This document shows, piece after piece, positions 50,156-58,081 of a stretch of DNA of 64,000 nucleotides (position 1 is its first letter; each line of letters starts with the position of its first letter). The translations under genes were made by a program, and so were the position numbers. The notes below the pieces were generated by a model, which did no database searches, was not told the origin of the DNA, and saw only the letters and a program-made list of their open reading frames with translations. Source of the stretch: Phytoactinopolyspora alkaliphila. Lineage in GTDB: Bacteria; Actinomycetota; Actinomycetes; Jiangellales; Jiangellaceae. Location: contig NZ_JAAGOB010000009.1 of NCBI RefSeq assembly GCF_010550695.1, positions 62,001 through 126,000 on the forward strand, read 5' to 3'.

Positions 50156-51120
50156 GAGAGTCCCTTCGCGTAGCGCGGGTCCAAGCGGTCTCGCAGCGCG
50201 TCGCCGAGGATGTTGAACGCCAGCACCACAGTGAGGATGGCCAGGCCGGGAAAGACGCTGACCCACCACATGGACAGGTCACGCGAGCCCGCGGCGATCA
50301 TTGCTCCCCACTCCGGGGCGGGTGGGCGCGGCCCCAGTCCGAGGAAGGACAGCGCCGCGAGCATCAGCACCGCGTTGCCCAGCTCGAGGGTGGCGAGCAC
50401 GACGGCCGGCCCGACGGCATTGGGAACGACGTCCCGGCGCAGGGCCATCACCGGCCCGACACCCAGGAGCCGCGATGCCGCCAGGTAATCGGCCCCACGC
50501 ACCGACAGGACCGACGAGCGGATCACCCGGGCATAGGTAGGCCAGGAGACGATGATGAGCGCGAGGACGGCGTTGCGGGTGCTGGGCCCGAACGCCGCCG
50601 CGACGGCCATCGCCAGGATGATCTGCGGAAAGGCGAAGACGAGGTCGGTGACCCGCATGATGACCTCGTCGGCGGCGCGTCCGAGATACCCGGCGAGGAG
50701 ACCGAGCACCGCGCCGATGGCCAGGGCGACACCGACGATGATCACCGCCACCGGAAGCGAGAGCCGCGCCCCGTGGACCACCCGGCTGAAGACGTCGCGC
50801 CCCAGCTCGTCGGTGCCGAACCAGTGCTCGGCGGAGGGCGAAGCGTAGAGGTTGGCAGACTGCGTGACCGGATCGAATGGAGCGACGACGGGAGCCAGGG
50901 CAGCAGCGAGCATCCATACACCGAGCAGGATGAGCGCGAAGACGACCGACGGCTGGCGCCAGGTGCTGGACACCGACCGCACCCGCAACCGGCCGGCCCA
51001 TCGGCGGCGTTCAAGCAGCCGCTGAGTACGGGGGTCGCCTCCGGGTGCCGGCGGGACTGTCCCAGTGGTCACGGGGTCACCGCTCTCGGACGGCGTCAAG
51101 TCGATACGGGGTCCGGTCAT
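50152..51120 (-). CDS. Oligopeptide ABC transporter permease (OppC type)
   Basis: A 322-residue membrane protein starting MTGPRIDLTPSESG at ATG 51120. A cytoplasmic N-terminal tail of about 60 residues is followed by six hydrophobic helices and the OppC-N motif (WRQPSVVFALILLGVWML). HWFGTDELGRDVFSRVVHGAR and the EAA loop (DYLAASRLLGVGPVMALRRDVVPN) define the DppC/OppC class. It overlaps oppB-type and oppD-type genes by 4 nt each. Confidence 0.94.
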   Translation of the reverse strand: MTGPRIDLTPSESGDPVTTGTVPPAPGGDPRTQRLLERRRWAGRLRVRSVSSTWRQPSVVFALILLGVWMLAAALAPVVAPFDPVTQSANLYASPSAEHWFGTDELGRDVFSRVVHGARLSLPVAVIIVGVALAIGAVLGLLAGYLGRAADEVIMRVTDLVFAFPQIILAMAVAAAFGPSTRNAVLALIIVSWPTYARVIRSSVLSVRGADYLAASRLLGVGPVMALRRDVVPNAVGPAVVLATLELGNAVLMLAALSFLGLGPRPPAPEWGAMIAAGSRDLSMWWVSVFPGLAILTVVLAFNILGDALRDRLDPRYAKGLS

Positions 51121-52190
51121 GACAGCCGGATTCTCGGGTCGATGACGCCATAGAGCAGATCCACCATGAGATTCACCAGGGTGTAGACGACGGCGACGAA
51201 CAGGCTGACTCCGAGCACGGCCGGCAGGTCCAGCCCGCTGGCGGCCCGGAAGGCGTACTGGCCCACACCGGGCCAGGAGAAGATCTGCTCCACGAGGACG
51301 GTGCCGGACAGCAGTGACGCGAAAGCCAGACCGGAGACGGTGATGACCGGGACCAGGCCCGCGCGGAGCACGTGACGGCGCAGCACGGTGGCCGTGGGCA
51401 GTCCCTTGGCCCGTGCCGCGCGGACGTAGTCCTGGTCCAGAACCTCCAGCATCGCCGAACGCACGAACCGCACCAGCGTGGCGACGGTGAGGCAGGTGAG
51501 CACGGCCACCGGTAGCAGCAGGTGCTGCACGGCGTCCCACCAGGTCATCCATTGCCCCGCGAGGAGGGCGTCGACAGTGAGCATTCCGGTGCGTGTCGGG
51601 GGCGGCGTGATCCACGAGCTCAGCCGGCCGCCGGACGGCGCAAGGCCGAGCACGTAGAAGAAGACATAGAGGGTAACCAGGGCCAGCCAGAAGGGCGGGG
51701 TGGACAGGCCCAGCAGGGAACCCACCCGCACCACCTGGTCACCGACGCGGCCGTGCCGCAGCGCGGCGTACAGGCCGATCCCGGTACCCAGGAGCACCGA
51801 GAGGATCATCGCGGGGATAGCGATCTCCAGAGTGGCCGGCACGTAGGTCATGAGGTCGCCGAGGACGGGGCGGCTGGTCTGGCGGGAGATCCCGAGGTCA
51901 CCTTGAAGCAGGTTGCCGAGATAGATCGCGTACTGAGTGGTGACGGGCTCGTCAAGACCCCACTTGTCCCGATACGCGGAGACCACCGCTGGGTCGTTGA
52001 GCGCCGTCTCGGACAGGCTCGCCGTCATGGAGTCGCCGGGCACGAGCTGAATCAGACTGAACGTGAGCACCGTGACCCCGAAGAGCAGGATCACGGTGGT
52101 CATCGCGCGCCGCAGCAGCAGGCGGGTGAGTGGTGCGTGGCGCCGCCGGCCGGCGCCCGGAGGCGCCGGCCGGCTGACACCGGTTGTCAA
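51117..52190 (-). CDS. Oligopeptide ABC transporter permease (OppB type)
   Basis: A 357-residue membrane protein. The first helix (TTVILLFGVTVLTFSLIQLVPGD) and the EAA loop (DYVRAARAKGLPTATVLRRHVLRAGLVPV) identify the DppB/OppB class. VEQIFSWPGVGQYAFRA and DPRIRLS at the C-terminus are conserved. Six helices are apparent. It pairs with the OppC-type permease and overlaps its gene and the binding-protein gene by 4 nt each. Confidence 0.94.
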   Translation of the reverse strand: MTTGVSRPAPPGAGRRRHAPLTRLLLRRAMTTVILLFGVTVLTFSLIQLVPGDSMTASLSETALNDPAVVSAYRDKWGLDEPVTTQYAIYLGNLLQGDLGISRQTSRPVLGDLMTYVPATLEIAIPAMILSVLLGTGIGLYAALRHGRVGDQVVRVGSLLGLSTPPFWLALVTLYVFFYVLGLAPSGGRLSSWITPPPTRTGMLTVDALLAGQWMTWWDAVQHLLLPVAVLTCLTVATLVRFVRSAMLEVLDQDYVRAARAKGLPTATVLRRHVLRAGLVPVITVSGLAFASLLSGTVLVEQIFSWPGVGQYAFRAASGLDLPAVLGVSLFVAVVYTLVNLMVDLLYGVIDPRIRLS

Positions 52191-53830
52191 GACCGCCTCA
52201 CCGACCGCAGATCAACCTGCCACCCCGCGGGCGAATACTCGACGCCGGCGAGGTCGGGGGTGGCGACAACGACGCCGGAGTTGTAGGCCAAGGTGATGAA
52301 GGGACTCTCCTCGTCCAGCAGGCGCTGCCACTCCTGCATCGCGGTATCCTGCGCCTCCGGATCGAGCGCCTCCTGAACCGCTTCTCCGGCCGCGATCATC
52401 TCCGGGCTCGCGAGCTCGGCGGACCAGCCGCTGCGCATCGCGCTCGGCTGGCCCGGCGCGAAGTTGTTCACCAGAGAGGACGCCACCGGGTAGTTCAGCG
52501 ACTGCGGGCTGAACCGGAAGGCGACCCGGCCGGCGGACTGGGCGTCGAGGAAGGCGGCGATGGGCTGCGGGTCGAGCTCGATCGTGATGCCGGCCTCGGC
52601 GGCGTCGTTCTGCACCTTGGTGGCGATGGTGCCCAGGTCGACACCGCGGTAGGTGATGGCGGGGTACATCAGCGAGACGCTCGGATCCTCGAGGCCGCTG
52701 GCGTCCAGGTGGTCACGTGCGGCGTCGAGGTCCTGAGACTTGGTCTCCGAGTCCGGCAGTGCGCCGGGGAACGCCGGGGGCACCATCCCAGCCGCCGGGA
52801 GGGCGTCCTGGCCGAACAGCGCCGCGATCCCCTCGTAGTCCATCGACGCGCGAAGTGCCTTGATGAAGTCCGGGTTGGATGTGACCTCGCTGACCTCAGG
52901 GTCCTGGTGCAGGGTCACGAAGTAGAACGTGTCCTGAGCGCCGGAGGTCTGCAGGGAGGAGTCGAGACCGTCGAGCAGCCGGCCGGAAAGGTCCAGCGCG
53001 ATCTCCGCGCCCGGGCTGCGCTCGATGGCCAGCTTCTGGTTCTGGGCGTCGACGTTCTTGATGACGATGCGGTCGAATCCCGGCGCCTCGCCCCAGTACT
53101 CGGGGTTGGCCTCGAGGACTACCTCGGATGCGGGATCGAACGAGCCCAAGACGTAGGGTCCCGACCCGGCGGAGGTCTGGTCGAGGAACGGCGTGGCGGA
53201 ATCCTCGGACGCGGCGTCCTCACTGTCGGTCGCGCCGTTCTCGGCGGCGATCTCGGCGTTCAGCACGCCGGCGGCCGGCATGGCCAGGATGGTGGGAACG
53301 CTGGGGTTGGGCTCATCGCTGCTGACGACGACGACGCCCTCTTCCGGCGAGCTGGCGCTCAGGCCCTCCACGGTGACCGAAGGGCTCCCACTGAGATTGT
53401 TGAGCCTGTTGATGCTGAAGACGACGTCCTCCGCCTCGACCGGAGATCCGTCGGCGAACACGGCGTCGTCGCGCAGGTTGAAGGTGAACTCAGTAGAGTC
53501 CGCGTTGGCCTCCCACGACTCCGCCAGCAACGGCTCAGGTGTGGAGACGTCGGAGCCGGAGAACGTCACCAGCGTCTCGTACATCGCGTGCACCGCCAGG
53601 GCTCCCGTCGCCTCGTAGACCTGGCCGGGGTCGAGGCTGTTGATGACGAACGACGTGCTCACCGTGAGTGTGCCCCCGGATGCGGCACCGTTCTCGCCGG
53701 CTCCGCCGTCACCCTCGTCGCCCCCGGAAGCACCACCGCCGCCACCGCCGGCCGTGCAAGCAGCCAGTGCGACAACCGCGGCCATCACGGTCGTCACGTT
53801 TGCGACGCGTCCGGTCCTGCTTCGCACCAT
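52187..53830 (-). CDS. Oligopeptide ABC transporter substrate-binding lipoprotein (OppA/DppA type)
   Basis: A 547-residue extracytoplasmic binding protein (SBP_bac_5). The signal is VMAAVVALAACTAGG with a lipobox Cys near residue 25, then a Gly/Ala/Glu linker. Family segments are INSLDPGQVYEATGALAVHAMYETLV, LLAESWEANADSTEFTFNLRDDAVFADGSPVEAEDVVFSINRL (shortened here) and GSGPYVLGSFDP. ATG 53830 has GGAGAACC before it. It is the first gene of the operon and has the divergent XRE-cupin gene upstream. The bound ligand cannot be predicted. Confidence 0.94.
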   Translation of the reverse strand: MVRSRTGRVANVTTVMAAVVALAACTAGGGGGGASGGDEGDGGAGENGAASGGTLTVSTSFVINSLDPGQVYEATGALAVHAMYETLVTFSGSDVSTPEPLLAESWEANADSTEFTFNLRDDAVFADGSPVEAEDVVFSINRLNNLSGSPSVTVEGLSASSPEEGVVVVSSDEPNPSVPTILAMPAAGVLNAEIAAENGATDSEDAASEDSATPFLDQTSAGSGPYVLGSFDPASEVVLEANPEYWGEAPGFDRIVIKNVDAQNQKLAIERSPGAEIALDLSGRLLDGLDSSLQTSGAQDTFYFVTLHQDPEVSEVTSNPDFIKALRASMDYEGIAALFGQDALPAAGMVPPAFPGALPDSETKSQDLDAARDHLDASGLEDPSVSLMYPAITYRGVDLGTIATKVQNDAAEAGITIELDPQPIAAFLDAQSAGRVAFRFSPQSLNYPVASSLVNNFAPGQPSAMRSGWSAELASPEMIAAGEAVQEALDPEAQDTAMQEWQRLLDEESPFITLAYNSGVVVATPDLAGVEYSPAGWQVDLRSVRRS

Positions 53831-53975
53831 GGTTCTCCATTCCGAAACCGCTCGCACCCGGCGAGCTGCTCATCGTGTCCACTGCGGCCGGCCTGTGGCG
53901 AGCCCCCACGCCGTATGAGAGCATGTGACTACTCCACTTGTACAGCCTGAGTGAACATTTTCACCGTAACGAAAC
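53831..53975. promoter_or_regulatory. Divergent control region of the peptide operon and XRE-cupin gene
   Basis: The 145-bp gap is A/T-rich for this genome near 53940-53975. TGAACATTTTCA (53952-53963), with TGAA/TTCA halves, is the best symmetric site and may be where the XRE-cupin protein binds. No typical -10/-35 pair stands out. Confidence 0.35.
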
Positions 53976-54524
53976 GTGAGGTGGCCGTTGATCGGTGACC
54001 GCCTGCGGGCGCTCCGCCAGCATCGCAGCCTCACCCTGAGGCAGGTGGCTGACGAGGCAGGACTGTCGGCGGCTCTGCTCAGCCAGATCGAGAACGGCCG
54101 CACCGATCCCAGCGTCACCACGCTGCGCAAGCTCGCGAAGGTGTTCGACGCCGAGCTCGCCTCCTTGTTTCACGAACCCGACGCCCCAGCCGTGCACATC
54201 TCACGGCCGGGGCAGAGATTCCGGATGGTCGCCCCCGCCGGAATCGTCACCTACGAACGGGTGACCCCCGGTCGCGGCGACCTCGAGATACTCCACGCCG
54301 ACCTGGCTCCGGGCGATTCCAGCGCGGACGTGCCCTGGAGCCATCCCTCGACCGAATGCCTGTACGTCCTCGCCGGTGAAGTGCGGCTGGAGGTCGGCGA
54401 CCAGGTCGAGCGAGTGTGCGCACATGAGGCGGTCACGTTCGACTCGCGCCAGCCCCACCGCTACGTGAACGAGTCCGATCAGACCGCCTCGATCCTGGTG
54501 GTGGTCACTCCCCCTACGCCCTGA
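53976..54524 (+). CDS. XRE-family HTH regulator with cupin domain
   Basis: A 182-residue XRE-cupin regulator. The HTH is LRQVADEAGLSAALLSQIENGRTDPSVTTLRKLAKV near residues 20-60, and the cupin half (WSHPSTECLYVLAGEVRLEVGD...PHRYVNES) carries the conserved cupin ligands His/Glu/His. Such proteins sense small molecules and control neighbouring catabolic genes. It is divergent from the oppA-type gene, so it is the likely regulator of that operon. GTG 53976 or TTG 53988 is the start; the latter has a better-placed AGGTGG. Confidence 0.9.
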   Translation: MRWPLIGDRLRALRQHRSLTLRQVADEAGLSAALLSQIENGRTDPSVTTLRKLAKVFDAELASLFHEPDAPAVHISRPGQRFRMVAPAGIVTYERVTPGRGDLEILHADLAPGDSSADVPWSHPSTECLYVLAGEVRLEVGDQVERVCAHEAVTFDSRQPHRYVNESDQTASILVVVTPPTP

Positions 54525-54655
54525 CGCCGGGCAATCACGCGAATCCGGCGGATAGTTCTGGATCCCGCGGGTAGAATTGCGATAGCCCGGGAACGACAAC
54601 ATCCCAGTTCTGATGGGTGTTCGCCACACCGGTGTCCATGCGACGGATGATGGCC

Positions 54656-55036
54656 ATGTCCACACTGAACAATTCAGGCAAACCCGCCGACCACAATGAC
54701 CGCGGCGGCGACTCGCCGCAGGCGCCCGCAGATCAGAACGCGCCCGTGTCCGAGTCTGCCGACACGCCTACACCGTCGACGTCCAAGCGAGTTCCCCGGA
54801 CCAGAATGGGAGCCGCATGGGTGGGGATCTGCGTCGCGACAGCATTGTTCGTCATTCTGATCGTGTTCATGCTGCAGAACACCCGCGAGGTCGAAGTCAC
54901 CTTCCTCTGGATGGAGGGCTCCGCGCCGTTGGCGTTGGCCTTGCTCATCGCCGCGGCCGGCACAGCCATTCTGGCGGCGGTCATCGGTGGCGCCCGAATC
55001 GCTCAGCTACGTCGCCACTCACGTCGGCAGCATTGA
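54656..55036 (+). CDS. LapA-domain (DUF1049) membrane protein
   Basis: A 126-residue protein. The first 55 or so residues are polar and Pro/Ser/Asp-rich. Two membrane helices follow (AAWVGICVATALFVILIVFMLQNT and PLALALLIAAAGTAILAAVIG), with the LapA hallmark LQNTREVEVTFLWMEGSAPLAL between them. The basic end RRHSRRQH faces the cytoplasm. In proteobacteria LapA helps assemble lipopolysaccharide; in actinobacteria the role is unknown. ATG 54656 is the likely start. Confidence 0.85.
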   Translation: MSTLNNSGKPADHNDRGGDSPQAPADQNAPVSESADTPTPSTSKRVPRTRMGAAWVGICVATALFVILIVFMLQNTREVEVTFLWMEGSAPLALALLIAAAGTAILAAVIGGARIAQLRRHSRRQH

Positions 55037-55171
55037 GCCGAGCGCCGCGAATGGTTCGAATCTCCACCACGTAACCGGCAGCCTGCGTGAACGCGGATCG
55101 ACGGGGTACGCGTCATCCGTACGTTCATCAGCCGCGCCGCTCGACGGGGGCGCCCGAGTGGGGAGACCACC

Positions 55172-55462
55172 ATGGCACGACAAGAGACGAAGAGCCAGAA
55201 CAGCAAGCCCCGCATGACTGACGACAGCCTGCGGGTGCGGCAGCTCACGCACTACCAGTTCAGCTGGACCGCGCGGGAGAGCGGCGAGAGCGGGATTTGG
55301 ACTCTCCAACTGGTGCTGGACGAGGGTGCCTGGGAAGAGGTGCTCACCATCAGCCCCGAGGATGCCGACGCGCTACAGGATGTCTTGGAGAACACCAGCA
55401 ACGTCTTCTACGACATCGACCGCCGCGTCCTGATGTTCGGCGTCACCAAGGCCGGCGATTAG
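55172..55462 (+). CDS. Conserved actinobacterial hypothetical protein
   Basis: A 96-residue protein with a polar N-terminus, then VRQLTHYQFSWTARESGESGIWTLQLVLDEGA and DIDRRVLMFGVTKAGD. Similar small proteins occur in many actinobacteria, as I recall, with no assigned function. GGGAG lies 9 nt before ATG 55172, a normal ribosome site. A CATGATCAT hairpin element follows the stop. Confidence 0.75.
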   Translation: MARQETKSQNSKPRMTDDSLRVRQLTHYQFSWTARESGESGIWTLQLVLDEGAWEEVLTISPEDADALQDVLENTSNVFYDIDRRVLMFGVTKAGD

Positions 55463-55470
55463 GTATCTCT

Positions 55471-55524
55471 CATGATCATCAACGGTCGGCTGCGGCATAG
55501 TCCGGTGGGCCGTTGATGATCATG
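55471..55524. repeat. CATGATCAT hairpin element, copy 4
   Basis: catgatcatcaacggtc (55471-55487) pairs with ggccgttgatgatcatg (55508-55524) at 16 of 17 positions around a 20-nt loop. It starts 9 nt past the stop of the gene ending at 55462. Outer arms match those at 8754, 22641 and 24956; the inner bases (caacgg) differ but pair with each other, so the stem is kept by compensating changes. Confidence 0.85.
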
Positions 55525-55529
55525 GAAGC

Positions 55530-55573
55530 AACGCGCAGGCTCCCGGTGACCAACGCGCAGGCTCCCGGTGACC
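55530..55573. repeat. Perfect 22-bp tandem duplication
   Basis: Two identical 22-bp units, aacgcgcaggctcccggtgacc, lie at 55530-55551 and 55552-55573, followed by the first bases of a third. They sit between the hairpin element and the end of the nucleotidyltransferase gene. No function is evident; it could be slippage. Confidence 0.7.
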
Positions 55574-55600
55574 AACTCGAGCGGTACGGGCACGAGGTGG

Positions 55601-56170
55601 TCATTCGCTAAGCCAAGGCGCGAGCCAGTCAGAGGCACGTTCGGCAGCCGATTGATGGTACTTGGGCACCGCCGCGAGTCGAACCGCGATGACTGCCGAA
55701 TCGACGAGGCCGGCATCCAGCAACGCCGCAACGAAGTTGCGGTCTTTCTCCCGGAGGGCACAAAGCTTCGCGACACAGAGGTCCTCCTTGTCGAGGCACC
55801 AGCCCGTGAACTGTGGATGTCCTATGGGTGCGGCCGTGTTGGCGTTCTCTATCCTCACCAAGCGATCCCGCCAGCCCTCAGGGAGCGCCGAGGTCTCCAT
55901 GTCGACGCCGTCGATACTGAAGCCGTGCATCTCTTCGTACGGTGAGAACTCCCCCGCGACTCCTTCGATGAGATCAGCGAGTCGCGCGGTCTCGTCGTTG
56001 TTGTCGGCGATCGGGAGGATGTCCACCTCGACCGACATAGTGGCTTCGGCCGGGAGCTCCTCCTCGCGGAAGGTGCCGAGAATGGCCTGAGATCCGACCA
56101 CAATGACCTCTCGGCGATCGATGATCTGACAAGCCGTCCGGATCGCGTGCTCCAGTTGATCCCGACGCAT
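55601..56170 (-). CDS. DUF6036-type nucleotidyltransferase-fold protein (toxin-like)
   Basis: A 189-residue nucleotidyltransferase-fold protein. REVIVVGSQAILGTFREEELP has the GSQA/GS motif, and SVEVDILPIADN the paired carboxylates (VEVDIL) near residue 48. The end CLDKEDLCVAKLCALREKDRNFVAALL is typical of DUF6036. It overlaps the HTH gene by 1 nt (TGATG), giving an antitoxin-first pair like AbiEi/AbiEii or HTH/MNT-like modules. Whether it is a toxin is inferred from family and layout. Confidence 0.8.
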   Translation of the reverse strand: MRRDQLEHAIRTACQIIDRREVIVVGSQAILGTFREEELPAEATMSVEVDILPIADNNDETARLADLIEGVAGEFSPYEEMHGFSIDGVDMETSALPEGWRDRLVRIENANTAAPIGHPQFTGWCLDKEDLCVAKLCALREKDRNFVAALLDAGLVDSAVIAVRLAAVPKYHQSAAERASDWLAPWLSE

Positions 56171-56688
56171 CAGCCCACCATTTCGAGCACTTCGGTGCGC
56201 TCGTCCTGCGAAAGCAGGCCACCCATCGGAGACACCTCACGCATTTCGATGGAGTCGCGATCCAGCCCCGTGAGCACGCGGTGGATCCCCGGCACGTCGC
56301 GACGCTCGACCAGTGATTCCCAGCGGTCGAGGTTGCGCACGTGCGGCTGGCCACGCACCGTGCTCCGCAGCCGCTCAAGATTTCGCTCGATCGTTGGACG
56401 CCACCGCTCCAGGCCGGACCTGGTCAGATGCGTCGACAGTCGCCGATGCAGCCGCCAAGATCGTCTCTCGGAACGAGTGAGCTCCGGGACGACCGGGCGC
56501 CGAATGACTTCAAGACGATAGCCCATACACGACAACAGCCGGTCGAGTTGCTCGTCGCTGAGATCGACCTTCTCGGAGAGGAACTGGCTGATGCTCGGCT
56601 GGCGCACCCCGCTGACGCGTGACAGCTCAGACTGGGTGGTGCTCGTTTCAAGCATCACCTGACGCAGTACCTCGCTCCTTTCGGACAT
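56170..56688 (-). CDS. XRE-type HTH protein (putative antitoxin partner)
   Basis: A 172-residue protein. The HTH covers the N-terminus: MLETSTTQSELSRVSGVRQPSISQFLSEKVDLSDEQLDRLL near residues 12-52. The remainder is Arg/Glu-rich and helical, with no known domain. Its stop overlaps the start of the nucleotidyltransferase gene by one base, so the two are coupled. ATG 56688 is set by the frame; the upstream region carries the direct repeats at 56690-56713. Confidence 0.82.
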   Translation of the reverse strand: MSERSEVLRQVMLETSTTQSELSRVSGVRQPSISQFLSEKVDLSDEQLDRLLSCMGYRLEVIRRPVVPELTRSERRSWRLHRRLSTHLTRSGLERWRPTIERNLERLRSTVRGQPHVRNLDRWESLVERRDVPGIHRVLTGLDRDSIEMREVSPMGGLLSQDERTEVLEMVG

Positions 56689-56689
56689 A

Positions 56690-56713
56690 GGTTAACTATA
56701 GCTTGGGTTACTA
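56690..56713. promoter_or_regulatory. Direct repeats in the HTH/nucleotidyltransferase promoter
   Basis: On the minus strand, TAGTTAACC and TAGTAACC repeat within 24 bp just before the HTH start. A TATAGT -10 box (56695-56700) overlaps the first. This is the natural place for self-repression by the HTH protein. The region is A/T-rich against the genome background. Confidence 0.5.
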
Positions 56714-56827
56714 TTTTTGAGCGATATCCCAGTAATGGGCGCCAGGGGCGGGATCGAGAGCGTATGGCGCGGCTCAGGTCCGGTCGTCACTCTCGGCAGG
56801 CTCGGCAGCACGGCCGACCGTAGATGA

Positions 56828-58042
56828 TCATGAGCGTGGTTCGTGAGCTGCACGACGGTAGAGCAGGCGGCCGGGAGCGCTCGTCACACCGTGCGCCACC
56901 GTGCTGGCGGCAACCACCAGCGCTCCGGCCCCGAGCACCACAGGGTCGACGCCGAGACGATCCGCCTCCAGCGTGAGATAGAACAGGGCCGACACGCCCA
57001 CAGGCCCGAACCAGCCCAGGTAGAGCGCGTCGGGACGTTCCATCTTCAGTGTGCGGCGGATCAGGAGAAGCAACGGCACGCGGCGCAACACCAGCACGGC
57101 TACCGCTAGGGCAGGCCCCTGCCAGCCGAGGTCGGCCCAAACCTCCCACGGCAGCATCGCACCGAACAGCAGGAACACTGGAAGCACAGCGAACCGATTG
57201 ATCGCCTCGTCGATGGAGACCGCGCCGGCGCGATCACCTCGGGTACTGGCGTAGTTGAACGCCAGGCCCGCCGCGAATACCGCGAGGATCCCGTCAGCCT
57301 TGAGAAGGCCTGCTGCGCCCAGCACGCCGAGCGCCAGGAGCAGAGTGAACAACAAGGCCGGCTCGGTATCGGTCGCACCGTGCTCCTCGCCGATACGCAG
57401 CGCGTGTGCTGCCAGCCATCCGGCGGAGACACCCACGACGATGGCGGCAAGGACCTGCCAGACGGACTCGAGGAGCGCGTCCGTCCCCGTCAGCGGCCCG
57501 GCCAACGCGATCGCGACCAGGACGAACGGCAGCGCCAGACCGTCGTTGGCACCGGACTCGAGCGAGAGCACTTGCCGGTCTCGCGCCGGCAGGTCGTGCT
57601 CGGCGGGCTCACCCGTGACCACGCTAGAGGCGAGAACCGGGTCCGTCGGGCACACGGCCGCGCCGAGTAGCGCCGCTGCGGCGACCGAGACGCCTAGCAG
57701 CGCCCACGTCAGCCCCGCGGTGACGAAAGCCATCGCGGGCATGGCGACAAGCAGGAGGATGAACACCGGGCGACGCTGTTTCCGGGCTTCCGCAATGGGG
57801 TACCGCAGCGCCACCGACATGACAGAGACCGCCAGAAGCAGTCGCGTCGCCTCATGTATCAACGCGTGATCGTCCAGCAGTGTAGGCAGCGGAAGGAGGC
57901 CGCTGACCTGCCGTCCCAGAAGAATCCCGATCAGCAGCCCCATCAACGGCTCGGACACAGGCAGCCGGCGGATACGCGCCGAGAGGGACGCCACCACGGC
58001 GCCGAGGACCCCGATCGCCGTCAACACCGTGTCCATGGTCAT
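56828..58042 (-). CDS. CPA1-family cation:proton antiporter
   Basis: A 404-residue membrane protein with 11-12 predicted helices. The CPA1 ion-binding motif CPTDPVLASSVVTG lies near residue 131, and the second motif ESGANDGLALPFVL near residue 162. The N-terminal helix pair includes SEPLMGLLIGILLG. Likely exchanges Na+ or K+ for H+. The start ATG 58042 (MTMDTVLTAIGVLG) is clear. There is no long cytoplasmic C-terminal regulatory domain. Confidence 0.92.
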   Translation of the reverse strand: MTMDTVLTAIGVLGAVVASLSARIRRLPVSEPLMGLLIGILLGRQVSGLLPLPTLLDDHALIHEATRLLLAVSVMSVALRYPIAEARKQRRPVFILLLVAMPAMAFVTAGLTWALLGVSVAAAALLGAAVCPTDPVLASSVVTGEPAEHDLPARDRQVLSLESGANDGLALPFVLVAIALAGPLTGTDALLESVWQVLAAIVVGVSAGWLAAHALRIGEEHGATDTEPALLFTLLLALGVLGAAGLLKADGILAVFAAGLAFNYASTRGDRAGAVSIDEAINRFAVLPVFLLFGAMLPWEVWADLGWQGPALAVAVLVLRRVPLLLLIRRTLKMERPDALYLGWFGPVGVSALFYLTLEADRLGVDPVVLGAGALVVAASTVAHGVTSAPGRLLYRRAAHEPRS

Positions 58043-58081
58043 GCGACAGTGATGCCCAGCAGCGACGGTCGGTAACTTCCC

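Noticed and set aside
52184-53950. 588-codon plus-strand frame opposite the binding-protein gene
   Set aside because: Antisense; the minus strand has a lipobox signal, ribosome site and SBP family segments.
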